From contig OZ020517.1 of NCBI GenBank assembly GCA_963971425.1, positions 20,470,462 to 20,534,461 of the forward strand: DNA of 64,000 bases, in the 5' to 3' direction. The notes beneath the pieces are model-generated. The model saw nothing but the letters and a program-made list of their open reading frames with translations. It was not told the origin of the DNA and made no database searches. Of the stretch, positions 38,093-49,420 are shown in pieces (position 1 is the stretch's first letter; every line of letters starts with the position of its first letter). The position numbers and the translations under genes are program-made. Source of the stretch: Bryoerythrophyllum caledonicum (Eukaryota > Streptophyta > Bryopsida > Pottiales > Pottiaceae).

Positions 38093-38317
38093 TTCACCCT
38101 TTAAGGACGAACGAACCCAAATTGAACAGCCATAACTATATTTGGAGAGTAACAATAGTTGCCTTGCCTCAAGGTTGTCCAAATCAAACCTGCAATCCTT
38201 ATGTGTCCACATTCACCTTTTCCAATTTAGTTTTGGCAAACTGAATTGAACTGTGGAATGTACAACTTAGCCATTATCTTGGTTGGCCATAGCCGCCCAT
38301 CGTCCTCAAAGGGTCAA
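38093..38317. mobile_element. 225-bp MITE touching the STAR1-like stop codon
   Basis: The ends are TTCACCCTTTAAGGACGA and, on the opposite strand, TTGACCCTTTGAGGACGA. They differ at two of 18 positions and are related to the end at 24274. The outer four bases (TTCA and TTGA) look like altered copies of a TTAA target. The stop codon of the neighbouring gene (38316-38314, minus) lies inside the TTGA, so the element now supplies the start of the 3' untranslated region. Confidence 0.75.
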
Positions 38318-40317
38318 TGCCTTTGGGCAGCTTGGAGGTATTCCTGGGCTTGAGGATGAGTAACAGTGTCCAGTTCTGTGGGTCTGAACACTTCGAGCAG
38401 CTCCCCAGCAACTATCAAGCACACGTAATCCGCAATGCGTTTCACTTGCTCCAAGCTATGAGACACCATTATCACCGTCAGCCCCTGGGATCTCTTCAGC
38501 TCCAGCACAGACTGCTCTATGTGCTGTGTGGAGATGGGGTCGAGTGCACTTGTCGGCTCATCCAGCAGGAGCACCTGCACCACGATTTAACGCTCTGTAA
38601 GTATCAATGCAAGGAAAAAATAGAGTTCTTTGTGAAGATAAGATACCCTTTCTCTTTTCCATTTTTTGAATAATCAGACCCAGCTCCACATAGTTCTCAA
38701 CGTCTAAAACCAGAGAAAGGCGGTTAGTATTCATGGTAACAAGGCGGTTACTGATACTTTAACTTGGGTTAAGAGACCACCAGATTCTTCAATACTTTTA
38801 AAAAGAATCACCAAAAACTTCTAGTGATTCTAATAACTAATTAGAAGTATAAAAACTCAATCTTTGGGTGACTATGTATCAATCACTCTGATGTGTTCCT
38901 CACATTAACTGTTGAACATCCTGGTAATGCTTGCATTGATCATCTCATGTGCTAGTAATTTAACGCTGCGTGCAAACCAGAAGCTTAGACTTGGTCCCTA
39001 CTGCTACTACTACTCACCTCTGGATTGTTGGCGAGAGTGCGAGCGAGTGCCACTCTCTGCGCTTGGCCAACTGAAAGTCCGATGATGGACTTGTGCGCGA
39101 ACGACACATCCAGGTCTGCTTGCTCGAGGTATCCTGTCACCTCCTTGTCTGTCAGATTCTTTCCTTGAAGGCTCGGTCCATACCGCACATTGTCGGCCAC
39201 CGTCCCTGCAGCAAACAACGCATCAGATCAGTTCTAGAAACAATTCTGTATGCTCAAATACAGGATAGAGTTATTTGTAAGTTTGCCCACTAAAACCCAC
39301 GTGCAGAGTCCTCTTTTTCACTCTCAAAGACGGCTGGAAATACAGTTTCAAGTGAAGAGAGAATAGTAAAAAGTGGGGTATCTTATTGACGACTTTACGA
39401 GTGACGTACTCTGATACTGATGTACACGACCTACATGCCTTTTGAGGATACATATATCAAACTCATCAAGCTGTGTGTAAAATGAAGTCACCGTATCTTT
39501 CGTTGGACTTACCATCAAAGAGCATGGGACTCTGAAACAGCATTCCAATCCGGCGGCGAACAGTCAACACATTCATGGTCACAATGTCCTCACCATCAAG
39601 GAAGATGGAATCAGCAGGCGGCTCCCAAAGCCGATTGATAGACCTCAAAAAAGTCGACTACAAACAACAAACAAGTCATGTTAGTCTGCGACTGTGGACT
39701 GAAATCATTGGTAAGAAATACTAAGTGGCTTTACCTTCCCGCTTCCACTGGGCCCGATGATGCAGTAAATCTGGCCTGCTTTGAACTCCACAGAGATCCC
39801 CTTGAGAAGCTGGTGCTTAGGCTCCACGAGGTTCTGGATACGAACGTGGGCTGAAGAAGATATGCGTCCCTGTTTATAATTGTCGATGCCATGATTGGAA
39901 TTCGCATCAGGAATGATCAGAAGATGTTCTTTTGCTTCATCAAAGTCCCCTGCTTGTCCAAAATCAACGTCAATCGATAAATTAGGTCAATCCTGGGTCT
40001 TCAAACTTCCTCACAAGCTCAAACTCAAATCCCTTTCTACTTCAAAGAGGCCTCAGGATCGTCAACCAAGTGCATATCACCAAGTGACATCCTACATGAT
40101 CAGTCGAAATCAATGGAAGAAATGGCAAAAGAGGAATTCAAAAGGAAGAAAAAGAAAAAAGTAATCTTTCAAACGTGACTTGAATGGCGAGAACACATAC
40201 GATTATCAATGACCATATATTACAGAGCTTCTCCACATAAACGACAGACAAACCTCTTGGGGAAAAGGACTCCGACATCTGCAAACCCTCATCGACAGAC
40301 TCCTCCATAAGAGCCAT
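38314..40317 (-). CDS. STAR1: STAR1-like ABC transporter ATPase (ABCI17 type), five exons
   Basis: Exons on the minus strand: 40317-40254, 39949-39735, 39657-39513, 39205-39018, 38574-38314. Together they make 873 nt, or 290 residues plus stop, all with GT/AG and matching phase. The protein is a lone nucleotide-binding domain: Walker A GPSGSGK (87-93), Q-loop FQSP (Q135), signature LSVGQAQ (185-191), Walker B VLLLDEP (205-211), H-loop H243. It closely follows plant STAR1/ABCI17, including WEPP, GTVADNVRYGP and the ending THPQAQEYLQ. In rice and Arabidopsis this ATPase pairs with the membrane protein STAR2/ALS3 and is needed for aluminium tolerance; that role is inferred here. The first exon (MALMEESVDEG) is weakly conserved in the family, so the start is less certain. 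No defect is seen. The stop lies in a MITE end. Confidence 0.92.
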
Positions 40318-40599
40318 TTCCGCGCCTCACTCTTAACTCAAAATTATCCCAGACCAACAACCCTCACTACGAAAAAGGGCAACTGAGCCCACTCTATCTG
40401 CCTCGCACCATTCAGAGAACGATTCCACCATCTCTACTGGCAAATGGGGACCAACAAAACTCCCGCCAGCTACAACCAGTGCATGGTACTGTGAGAAAAC
40501 CTGCTCTCTCCTCCGCGTGGCGATCCATTACAGTAGTCGCTGCTTCTGGGCCAGTGTCGAAGTCACTAATTGTCTATGAAACTGTCGCGACCCCATGAC

Positions 40600-41160
40600 A
40601 TCACAACAGACACTAAATCATTCCTTCATCTATTGACCACTTACTTAAACAACACTCAGGAAGAATCCTACTCAAAGGAAGGCCGCCCTAACATTCCACA
40701 TGTAATGTCCACGATCCACATCCCACATCCAGACGTGCGCATGTCGCACAGAGACGTGACGCATACACGATTCTTTCCCTCAGCCAACACGAGACGGAAT
40801 CCACAACTTTGCAGTGAATTGGTGGCGATCTAGAGGAGGTTTGGGCTTACCAGTGGAGCAGTGAACATCACAGAGACACTGATTGATTGCTTCTCGAATG
40901 CCTCATTCCTTCATCTATTGACCACTAACTTCATTTTCATTACCCTCTTCAACATTTAGGAATAATCCTCCTCCCTAGCATTCAACGTGTTATGTCCGCA
41001 ATCCACATCCATTCTTTGATCCTGATGCACAGACAGGGGAGTGACGCATACATGATTCTTTCCACTCAGCCAACATCACACGGAATCCACGAACTTTGCA
41101 AGGAGTTGGGGGAGATCCAGAGACTGAGGTTTGTGCTATACCAGTGGAGGAGTGCACCAT
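40600..41160. repeat. Old tandem duplication upstream of the STAR1-like gene
   Basis: Bases about 40618-40863 and 40907-41155 are diverged direct repeats of roughly 250 bp. Shared words include ATTCCTTCATCTATTGACCA, GTGACGCATACA and GATTCTTTCC, in the same order. The pair starts about 300 bp upstream of the start codon on the coding strand, so it may include promoter or 5' untranslated sequence. Confidence 0.75.
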
Positions 41161-41436
41161 GGTTGCTCGGTGCGAATGGAGGTTTGGGCAGTCGGCGAGG
41201 CAGGCCGTTCCGGAGAAGAAGAAGTGGAGGTGTGGATGGTGGTGGTGTGAATTTACCGGTGGATGTGCGTCAAGAATCGTCGGAGTCGTGGCGTCCAGCG
41301 CCGGATTTTCGAGTTTGACAACTGGCTATCCCTTTAACGACGAGGCCATGCACGGGGCCCTGAAATTCTGTACATGTGAATAGATTGTGCACAACGGATC
41401 TACACGGTGAGTTCATTTCTCTGTTCACTGTTTGCA

Positions 41437-41502
41437 CAGATATCATTGTTTTCAAAGAAATCATTGTTTTCACAGAAATCATTGTTTTCACAGATATCAT
41501 TG
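41437..41502. repeat. 18-bp tandem repeat
   Basis: The unit ATCATTGTTTTCACAGAA occurs about three and a half times with single-base changes. No function is seen. Confidence 0.85.
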
Positions 41503-41582
41503 GAGTTCGTTATTGCCTCAACTGATTGCTGATCGGAAAGATGGGTTGGATGGAGGAAAGCATTTCACACTATGGCTCCGAC

Positions 41583-41785
41583 TACACTAAACACTGAATA
41601 TAGTGTAGAGGGATTATTGATGTAGATCACTCACACTAATTTCCATCAAAGCATGTGCATGCCAAGTTCTGATTGGGTATTTGTTCTCAAGCAAGTGTGT
41701 GTCAGTCAACAATTGCATGTAAATTTTCAATTGGTGTAGGAAATTTCAATTAGTCTAGTCTACACAACATTCACGGAACGGTGTA
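41583..41785. mobile_element. Palindromic MITE, relative of 7517-7715
   Basis: Bounded by TA, about 203 bp long. The left end TACACTAAACACTGAATATA is nearly the same as the right end of the 7517 copy, and the inner words (CAAGTGTGTG, CAATTGGTGTAG) recur. It lies about 1.27 kb upstream of the STAR1-like start codon. Confidence 0.7.
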
Positions 41786-42215
41786 GTGCAATCCAATGGT
41801 TCAATTAGCTGCGGCTCCCCCAAAACTCGTCTCATTAACCACATTTTGGTTCCTTCGTCGTTGAAGGATTAAACAACCTTGTTGTTGAAGTGCTTCTCAA
41901 CGTAGCAACTCTTTATTTGAGGTTTAGAGAGGTTGCAACCATCAAGCTACCTCAATGCACCCTTTATCTAGCCTCTATCAATTGAGGGCCCTTTATATCA
42001 TGGCTCCTAGTGCCCCACTCTCCAAATTGTAGTCTAGTATTGAGAGCCCTGAAAATGGCTCTTGAAAGAATTAATGAGGCACTTTTGGCTCAAAGTTCAA
42101 TGATTCTTTTTGGTCTTTGTGGATCAAATGAGGAGGTGTTGCCACATGATGCAAAAGAGGTTTAGAGAGCGAGGTTGAGGGCGTATACAGAGGGTAGGGC
42201 TGAGCTGCAACACCC
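41786..42215. other. Stretch with no recognised gene
   Basis: AT-rich sequence between a MITE and a LINE remnant. No coding region or repeat end was recognised. Confidence 0.35.
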
Positions 42216-43560
42216 TTAAAGTGGCCACCCAAAGTAATTTATATAGGCTTTGAATGTTGTGGAGGTCATTTTAGATTTGTTGGGGCATCTTATAACCGCC
42301 GATTTTTGTACGCTATCATCCATCCCAATCCATTTACAGAGTTTGTCAATTTTGTTTGTTTGTGTTTGTAAGGATTTTAAATTTTTGGATAATGTAGCTA
42401 GATCATCTATATAGGCTCCGGAGTTTATTGTGACCCTTGATGTTCCAAATGTGTATCCTTGTCGCCTCTTTGGAGCCATTGTAATAATGGTTCTAAGAAT
42501 ATAATAAACAAGTACTAGAGACTAAGTGTCTCATCTTGAATAATACAACGTTCAATGGATATTGGGTGGGTTTTTCCAATGTGTTTGCCGATGTAGGTGG
42601 TAGTGGATTCTAATTATATGTTGCCAAGAAGTGTGACGGCATTGATTAGGTAACTGAGGTTAGTCATGATGGCTAGTAATCTAGCCTTGTCGATACAGCC
42701 GAAGGCATTTTTAAAATCTATTTATAGAATATATAGATATCTTTCTTCATAAATTTGGCATCTTTTGGTGGTGCGATGATTGTTTGAATTTGTCTAGCAG
42801 TGTTGCGTTCAATTCAGAACCCTTTTTGGCTATCATGTAGGATTTTGTCTATTTCACCATATGTTGCTACTATGGATGTAAATGTGATTGTATATAGTTT
42901 GTATATTGTGTTAGTCAATGCAATTGGACGGTGGTTGGTTAGTATGCATGGATCACCTTTTTGTATAATAGAATGGTAAGACTGACTTTCAAGAGTTCTG
43001 GGATTTGTTTTTGTTTGTAGCATTAGGTAAAGAAAAGATAGAGGAGTTTGTGGAAACTCTGTGGCATATTTTTTAGGATTGAATTAGGTATGCGGTCTGG
43101 CCTAGGGGCTTTGTTATTGCTAAGGTTTTAAAGGCATGTGCCATAGATTTATCTGTTAAAATATGTATGGAGCGGGATGTTTGGTGTGCCTCTTTCTTCT
43201 AAGGTAAATCCGTTGATATTGAGCTAGGAATATTGTCTGACGTTGCATAAGCAATTTTGGGGGTGCTTTGTTAGGTGGTGGCAGGTGCGTATCGTAGGTT
43301 TATTAATTGTGGTTTGTTGCATATGAATTTCATTTACAATGTCTTGTGGTTTTTTTTTAATATATCACGGTTTTGATTTATGATGCAATTGAGTGGGTCT
43401 GATATATTATTTTTGAAGAATTTGTGATTGATTTTCTTGGGGCTTTATCATAGAGTTGCCGGTATTTAGAAATGGCTTTTTTGATGCAATCTCTACTGTA
43501 TTTGGTTGTTATTTTTCGGGCTAGTTTGCAAATATCAAGGGAGGGGTGGATAGTGGCGAT
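42216..43560 (-). pseudogene. LINE reverse transcriptase remnant
   Basis: Read on the minus strand: KAPRPDRIPNSILKNMP near 43100, then GDPCILTNHRPIALTNTIYK near 42940, IDFKNAFGCIDKARL near 42700, IFLEPLLQWLQRGD near 42490, and YIDDLATLSKNLKSLQTQTN near 42410. These are the ordered motifs of a non-LTR retrotransposon reverse transcriptase, and YIDD is the polymerase active-site box (usually YADD). The pieces lie in different frames and are split by stops, so the gene is dead. The sequence out to about 43560 continues upstream without a recognised endonuclease. No target duplication or A-tail was found. Confidence 0.8.
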
Positions 43561-43909
43561 TAGATCATATAGAATATGTGAAGGTTGGTATTAGTTGTTG
43601 TATATATTCATATAGGTGTGGAAATTTCTAAGTATATTTGTTGTGTATTGGGTTTGTTGTTTGTAGGAGAGGGGCATATGTTTTTGAGAGGTAGAGGTTT
43701 TTAGGGTGGAATATTATAATGTTTTTGATGAAGTATATATTGGCACATTTTTATGTGATGGTGGGTGTTTTCTAAATCCTTACGTACAACACAACAAAGC
43801 ATGTGTCAAGAATACTGACCACGAAGAGCACATCAATCTGGCTCTTCCATTGCATTGCCACAGTGGCCGGAAAGGGACAAAATCTTGACATTGTCTCAAA
43901 GATCTGTAA

Positions 43910-44429
43910 AGGCCGCTTCACACTTGGCCGAGTCGAGAGTCCGTCTGTCAAAGTTTCTGCCCAAACTATGGCGAGAGTCCAAAATTTTGGATTAAAAAAA
44001 AACATTAAAGTATACATATTGAAGCCTTTAGGCGGCTGTGGTGTGAAGCCCCAAAGCCCAAGTCCAAAGTCCAAACCCCATATCATTACGCCAAAAAAAA
44101 TCAGCCAAAAAAATTAGCCAAAAAATCCGGCCTCTTTCATCTAACGGTCCAGATCTTGTCAGATTTTGATTATTTTATTGAAAAAATCGACAGAGTCTTG
44201 AAGGAAGTTTGGGTCGACTAAAAACGGCGACCAAGTTTTGCTCTAGAGTCCGTCGCCTTGGCGCCAACACTCTCTAAAAGTGTTGCCATGTATACACAAT
44301 GGACGACAACGGCCTTTGGACTTCAAGCACAAGTGTGAAGGCCCAAAGGCTGAACTTTGGCCATTCTAACAATCTCATTGGTGGAAACCAACGGCCTCTC
44401 AACTCGGGCGTTAGGTGTGAAGTGGCCCT
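43910..44429. mobile_element. MITE with AGGGCCRCTTCACAC ends
   Basis: The left end AGGCCGCTTCACACTTGG and the complement of the right end AGGGCCACTTCACACCTA form a terminal inverted repeat of about 16 bases. The length is 520 bp. A partial copy is at 13863-14110. The target duplication is unclear. Confidence 0.6.
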
Positions 44430-45015
44430 AAATACTCAAATGAAGGGTCATTTACACTTGGGGCAGAAGGGGGTGCGGGTGCAAGAGGGTTTACTTTTTT
44501 TAGTCTCCAAGTTTGTAGGAGGGGGCGGCAAGCGGGTGCAAGAGTGGGTGCGGGTGCAACGAAGTGGGTGCGGTAACGTTGAGGGGACTCTTATTTACTA
44601 CTTTCAACGGCAAGATTACTTTAAGCTCCATTTCAAAAAATATAAATTCAATTATAATTTTGACTCTATGAGTTGCAAGTTTAAGAATATACGACTGGAA
44701 AATTTGAAAGTTGCCTTAAAGAAAAAAAGACACAATTACAACATGATAAGTCTTATCAAGTTCATATTTTAACAATTTATAAAATTAAAAATACAAAGTA
44801 AAAGTTTTCTACTTTAAGATTAAATGGTCTAAATTAAAAGTAATCAATTTGAAATTCTAATTTTATAAAGTAAATAGCAATTAAGTGTAAAATCGACTTT
44901 TTTACTTCTATGACCAATATAAATATTATAAATGTGCAATGTTATATTTGTTATATTCACTAAATATATTGATTTTTATTTTATTTATTTATTAGAATCT
45001 AAAACATTGGCGGCA
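44430..45015. other. AT-rich 5' flank of the Harbinger gene
   Basis: A G-rich repeat (GGGTGCGGGTGCAA and variants, about four times) lies at 44470-44580. AT-rich sequence then runs up to the transposase start. The terminal inverted repeats of the Harbinger element were not found here or to the right of 54358. Confidence 0.4.
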
Positions 45016-46424
45016 ATGGCAAGAATTAGTACACCTAAATTAAAACATCGCAAACAATTGATTAACATATATTTGAGAGGAAGACAAAAAAGAGTCTCAC
45101 ATGACAATGATGAATTTTATGTGCTCATATTTCTCTTATTTTTATCTTCATTCTCATCTATTCCAAAACCACGATATTATCTTCCAAATAGAACTATGTG
45201 GTTGGACTATCGGCAAAAAGTATTCTGGGAAGAAATTTGCACAAAAGAGTGGATGCGTTGAGGGGATCTTTTAGATAGCCGTTGGACAAAAGAATTTAGA
45301 ATGACTCATAGGCAATTTTATAAACTTGTCGAAATGTTGTCTCCATTCATCACCAAACAAAAGACAGCAATGAGGGACCCAATTCCCAATGATAAAGTTT
45401 TGGCTATTGTTTTGCATAGATTGGCATATGGTGGCTCTGTAGACATTGGTGGTCATTACTTGGGTGTATCGGCTGCAACCACATCCAAGTTCACCCATAA
45501 AATTTGTCAAATTTTAGTGAACCAATTTCATAATCGTTACATCCGTATTCCAGAAGGTGATGAATTACAAGACATTATGATGGGTTTTGAAAATTTAACT
45601 GGAATGCCGTATATGTGGAGAGCAATTGACGGAAGTCATATACGCTTGGGTAGAAAACCAACTACACAACAAATTCCTGCCGACTATTTTAATCATTTGA
45701 AATTTCACTCGATATTATTACAAGGTGTTTGTGATTATAGGAGACAATTTTTAAATGTTTATGTACAAGCAACTGGAGGTTGCCATGATGCTGCCCACCT
45801 TTGATCGTCTTTATTGTGGAAAATGCTTCAAACAGACCAACTTCTACATAATCAAGTTTACAAAGTAAATGGGAAAAACATCCAACCATATTTGCTTGGA
45901 GATTCTGCATATCCTCTACGGATAGGATTAATGAAATGTTATAATACTACTAAAAGTGGAGATTCAAAAAAAGATTTATTTGATAGGAAGTGGAGAGCTG
46001 GTAGAGTTAAAATTGAAAATGCCTTTGGAATTCTTGAAATGAAGTTTCAAATCTTAAAAAATATGAATGTTAAATTAGAATATGCTCCAATAATAGTCAC
46101 AGCTTGTTGTATCTACTACTATAACAGGCGTCAGTGTCTGTCCGTCCGCCGCTCCTATCAGACCAAGAAGACCATAACTGTAGAACAGACAAGAAGACCA
46201 TTACCAAGATGGAAAATTTTGTTCAAAAAAATTGTGGCGCATATGCATAACCTAACGTTGTTGTCGCAGCACCGCACGCAGTCTGCCACCATCGTCGGTG
46301 CGGATCTGCGCCAGGCCCGGAGTTCCGTAGCCAGGGTAGGTTTGTTGGTTTCTTGTGATTGTTAGAGAGTTTGGTTAGGGTTTTTTTTTTTCAGTGGATT
46401 TTTTAGAGTGAGGTGTTAACGAGG

Positions 46425-46625
46425 CCCTGAAGAAGAGCAAGGCGTAGGAGAACCAAGACATGGAGAAGTGTCCCCCGAACTTCGATTACAACGTGATAGA
46501 GGAGATCGCCAATGGGACGGAGAAGATGATATTGTTGTGGTCCCATCTCGATGAGGGTGAGCCGGAGCATATCAAAGCAAGCGCGGACGAGAACGAGCCA
46601 CCTGTCTTCGAATTGTGGCCCGGAA
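46425..46625 (+). pseudogene. Captured exon-like fragment, unidentified
   Basis: After a T-rich stretch that looks like an intron end, a frame reads GEKCPPNFDY-like sequence (MEKCPPNFDYNVIEEIANG) through EPPVFELWPGNK, and stops soon after. Composition is coding-like and GC-richer than its surroundings. A TAG lies upstream in the same frame near 46447. The family was not recognised. A further exon-like piece ends near 46340 before GGTAGG. Confidence 0.45.
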
Positions 46626-46639
46626 ACAAGGTTTTCCTT

Positions 46640-47080
46640 GCACACTAAAACCTGCCCTTCAGAGTAAAACCGCCTTCACAAATGTCATCAGAAAAAAATC
46701 CGAACATTCGGGATAAGATATTCGTGTGTAGGTTTCTGTGATTGTCCATTTCTGCGATTGTCCATTTATGTGACTGTCCAAAACTGTGATTGTCCATTTC
46801 TGTTTGTATGTTTGTATGTTTCTCTTCATGGTTTATTAACATGCATTCGTGTGTGTAGGTTTCGTTTACATCGTAAGAGGAGACTTAATCTGCACCCTAA
46901 TATCTTATCCCAAATGTTCGGATTGTCGAGGTACGCTTCACTGTCATTCAAATGTAGAAGAATATTTTTCTCGCACGATGCTCTTACCAGGACCCCGCTT
47001 GGTATAAGTGCGTAACGAACTGAAGTAAAGTTTTCTCTTTGCACGAGATTCTTTTCCATGTCGGCGCTGCACTGACCGGT
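46640..47080. other. Helitron filler with short repeats
   Basis: A short imperfect repeat, TGTGATTGTCCATTTCTG, occurs about four times at 46735-46805. TCTTATCCCAAATGTTCGGA at about 46903-46922 is nearly the complement of TCCGAACATTCGGGATAAGA at 46698-46717, giving an inverted pair. No gene was recognised. Confidence 0.5.
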
Positions 47081-48115
47081 TGTTAAGCGGAGAACTAGGA
47101 TTAGCGAACCCGGGTAGCATTTTTTCCTTTTTGAAGCCGGTTGAGTTTTTGGGCTCTCTAGTGGATGAACCTGGCTAGGAGGATGATTTCCGTCCTGGAC
47201 AATGTTTCATCCACTGGACTGGCCGGATGAAACCTGGCCAGGCGGATGATTTCCGTCCTGACCAGTTTCATCCACCAGTCGGATGAACCTAGGCAGCTAG
47301 ATGACTTCCATCCAGCCCAGTGTTCATCCGCCGGATGATTTTCATTAGGGTTTGGTGCACATGGAGGAAGAGCTTGGCTCTCTCTCTCTCTCTCTCACAC
47401 ACACGTGCAACTTAGAGCTAGAGCTTAGACACAATTAGGGTTTGTAGGAGTTTAGAGGTTTTTGAGGTTACATTGAGTGGAAAAGACTTTGCCATGTAAA
47501 AACTATGACCTAGCCAATAAAATCCGACGTGATTTGAGGTTTTATGAGGAGTTTTGAGCAAATCAGGGTTTCATTAGGGTTTTTGGGGTTTCTAGGGTTT
47601 ATGTGAAAGTGAGTTTGTAGGTCAATCTCCCTCTAACATTGGCGACCATGCACAAGTTCGAATCATGTGGCTCTTGCTACAAGGAGGCAACTAGGGTTTG
47701 AAGCTTTGAGATCTAGATCTAGGGTTTTGAGGCTTGTTTTTGAAAATTTTGAAGGTTTTTGAGTTGCATCGTAGGTTTAGAGTGCTTCTCTATACAATGC
47801 ACTACTAGGGTTGTGTGGATTTTTGCAAAAACCCCAACATTTGTATTTTTTAAGAAAATGCGAAGTTAGGGTTTCTGGACGTCTTGGAGCGGGTAGCCAG
47901 CAGTCCTGGACCAGCCCCGACAGCAGTCCAGCCCGCCCACAGTGCCTAGGAGCGGAAGGCGGCGGTCACCAAGAGTTGAAGCAACCCGGGCAGCAGCTCC
48001 TCAGAAGTCGGCCAAGGTCGGCGGCAAACAATACAAGTCAGGGAAGTTTTCCCCTTCCCATTTCAATTTTTTGATTTTTAAATTTTTTTTGCTCCCGGTC
48101 ACACCATAATTGGTG

Positions 48116-48395
48116 TAGACGTTTAGCGGAACTTTCTTGACGTTTAGCGAACTTTTCTAGACGTTCAGCGGAACTTTCTTGACGTCGCGAACTTTTCTAG
48201 ACGTTTAGCGGCAGTTTTAGAGGTAGCTTTAGAGGCAGTTTTGGAGGCAGTTTTACAGGCAGTTTTACAGGCCGTTTTAGAGGCAGTTTTAAGGCAATTT
48301 TCGAGGTAGTTTTGGAGGCTGTTTTAGAAGCCGTTTTAGATGCACCTTCAGAGACATTTTTTGAGGTCATTTTTGAGGTAGTTTTAGCTAAAGTC
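48116..48395. repeat. Short tandem repeats inside the LTR element
   Basis: Five units of about 20-25 bp around GACGTTTAGCGGAACTTTCT (48116-48205) are followed by about 15 units of a 12-bp repeat, GGCAGTTTTAGA and variants (48205-48390). Confidence 0.85.
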
Positions 48396-48435
48396 AACCC
48401 GGAGTTCCAACCCACACACCAATCACTTCCAAATC

Positions 48436-49420
48436 GCACCCGGTGACCCAGAGGCTTCAAGCTGCAGCCAGCCCGGAGTCCCAACCCGGCCATCCGATTA
48501 TTTCTAGTGACACCCGGCGACCCGGAGGCTTCCAAGTGCAGCCAGCCCAGAGTCCCAATCCGGACATCCGAGCACTTCCGGTGACACCCGGAGAGTCGAG
48601 ACCCAAAGGCTTCCAGCTGCAGCCAGCCCGGAGTCCCAACCCGACCATCTGATCACTTCTAGTGACACCCGGGGACCCGGAGGCTTCCAGCTGCAGCCAG
48701 CCTGGAGTCCCAACCCGGCCATCCGATTATTTCTAGTGACACCCGGCGACCCGGAGGCTTCCAGCTGCAGCCAGCCCGAAGTCCCAACCCGGCCATCCGA
48801 TTATTTCCAGTGACACCCGGCGACCCGGAGGCTTCCAGCTGCAGCCAGCCCGGAGTCCCAACCCGGCCATCCGATTATTTCAAGTGACACCCGGCAACCC
48901 GGAGGCTTCCAGGTGCAGCCAGCCCGGAGTTCCAACCTGGCCATCTGATCACTTCTAGTGACACCCGCCGACCCGGAGGCTTCTTGCTACAGCTAGCCCG
49001 GAGTCCCAACCCGGCCATCCGATTATTTCCAGTGACACCCGGAGACCAGAAGACCTCCCAGCTGAAATCAACTCGGAGACCCAACCCGGACATCCGAACA
49101 CTTCCGATGACACCCGGAAACCCGGAGACCTTCCAGCTCACGTCAACCCGGAGTCCCAACCCGGACATCCAAGCACTTCTAGTGACACCCAAAGACCCGG
49201 AGGCTTCCAGTTGCAGCCGACCTGGAGTTCCAACCCGGACATACGATCATTTCCAATGACACCCGGAGACCCGGCGGCCTTTCAGCTGCGGACAACCTGG
49301 AGTCCCAACCCGGACTTTCAATCAGTCGGCGATACCGGGAGGCCGGAGGCCTTCGAGCTTCAACTCAACCCGGAGGTTCCAGACCGGATACCCGAACACG
49401 TTCGGGAAACACCGGAGACT
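48436..49420. repeat. 74-bp tandem repeat, about 13 units
   Basis: Each unit contains GTGACACCCGGCGACCCGGA, then CTTCCAGCTGCAGCCAGCCC, then GGAGTCCCAACCCGGCCATC. Units are close to 74 bp and diverge progressively toward the right end. Since 74 is not a multiple of three, a reading frame would change at each unit, which argues against a protein. Confidence 0.9.

Noticed and set aside
47639-47680. tRNA gene suggested by GTTCGAATC after the 5' LTR
   Set aside because: No cloverleaf can be drawn around it. The sequence lies at the primer-binding site of the LTR element, where tRNA-like words are expected.
48436-49420. Open frames of 60-110 codons on both strands in the 74-bp array
   Set aside because: They are a by-product of GC-rich repeats. 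The unit length is not a multiple of three, so frames rotate from unit to unit, and no known protein matches.
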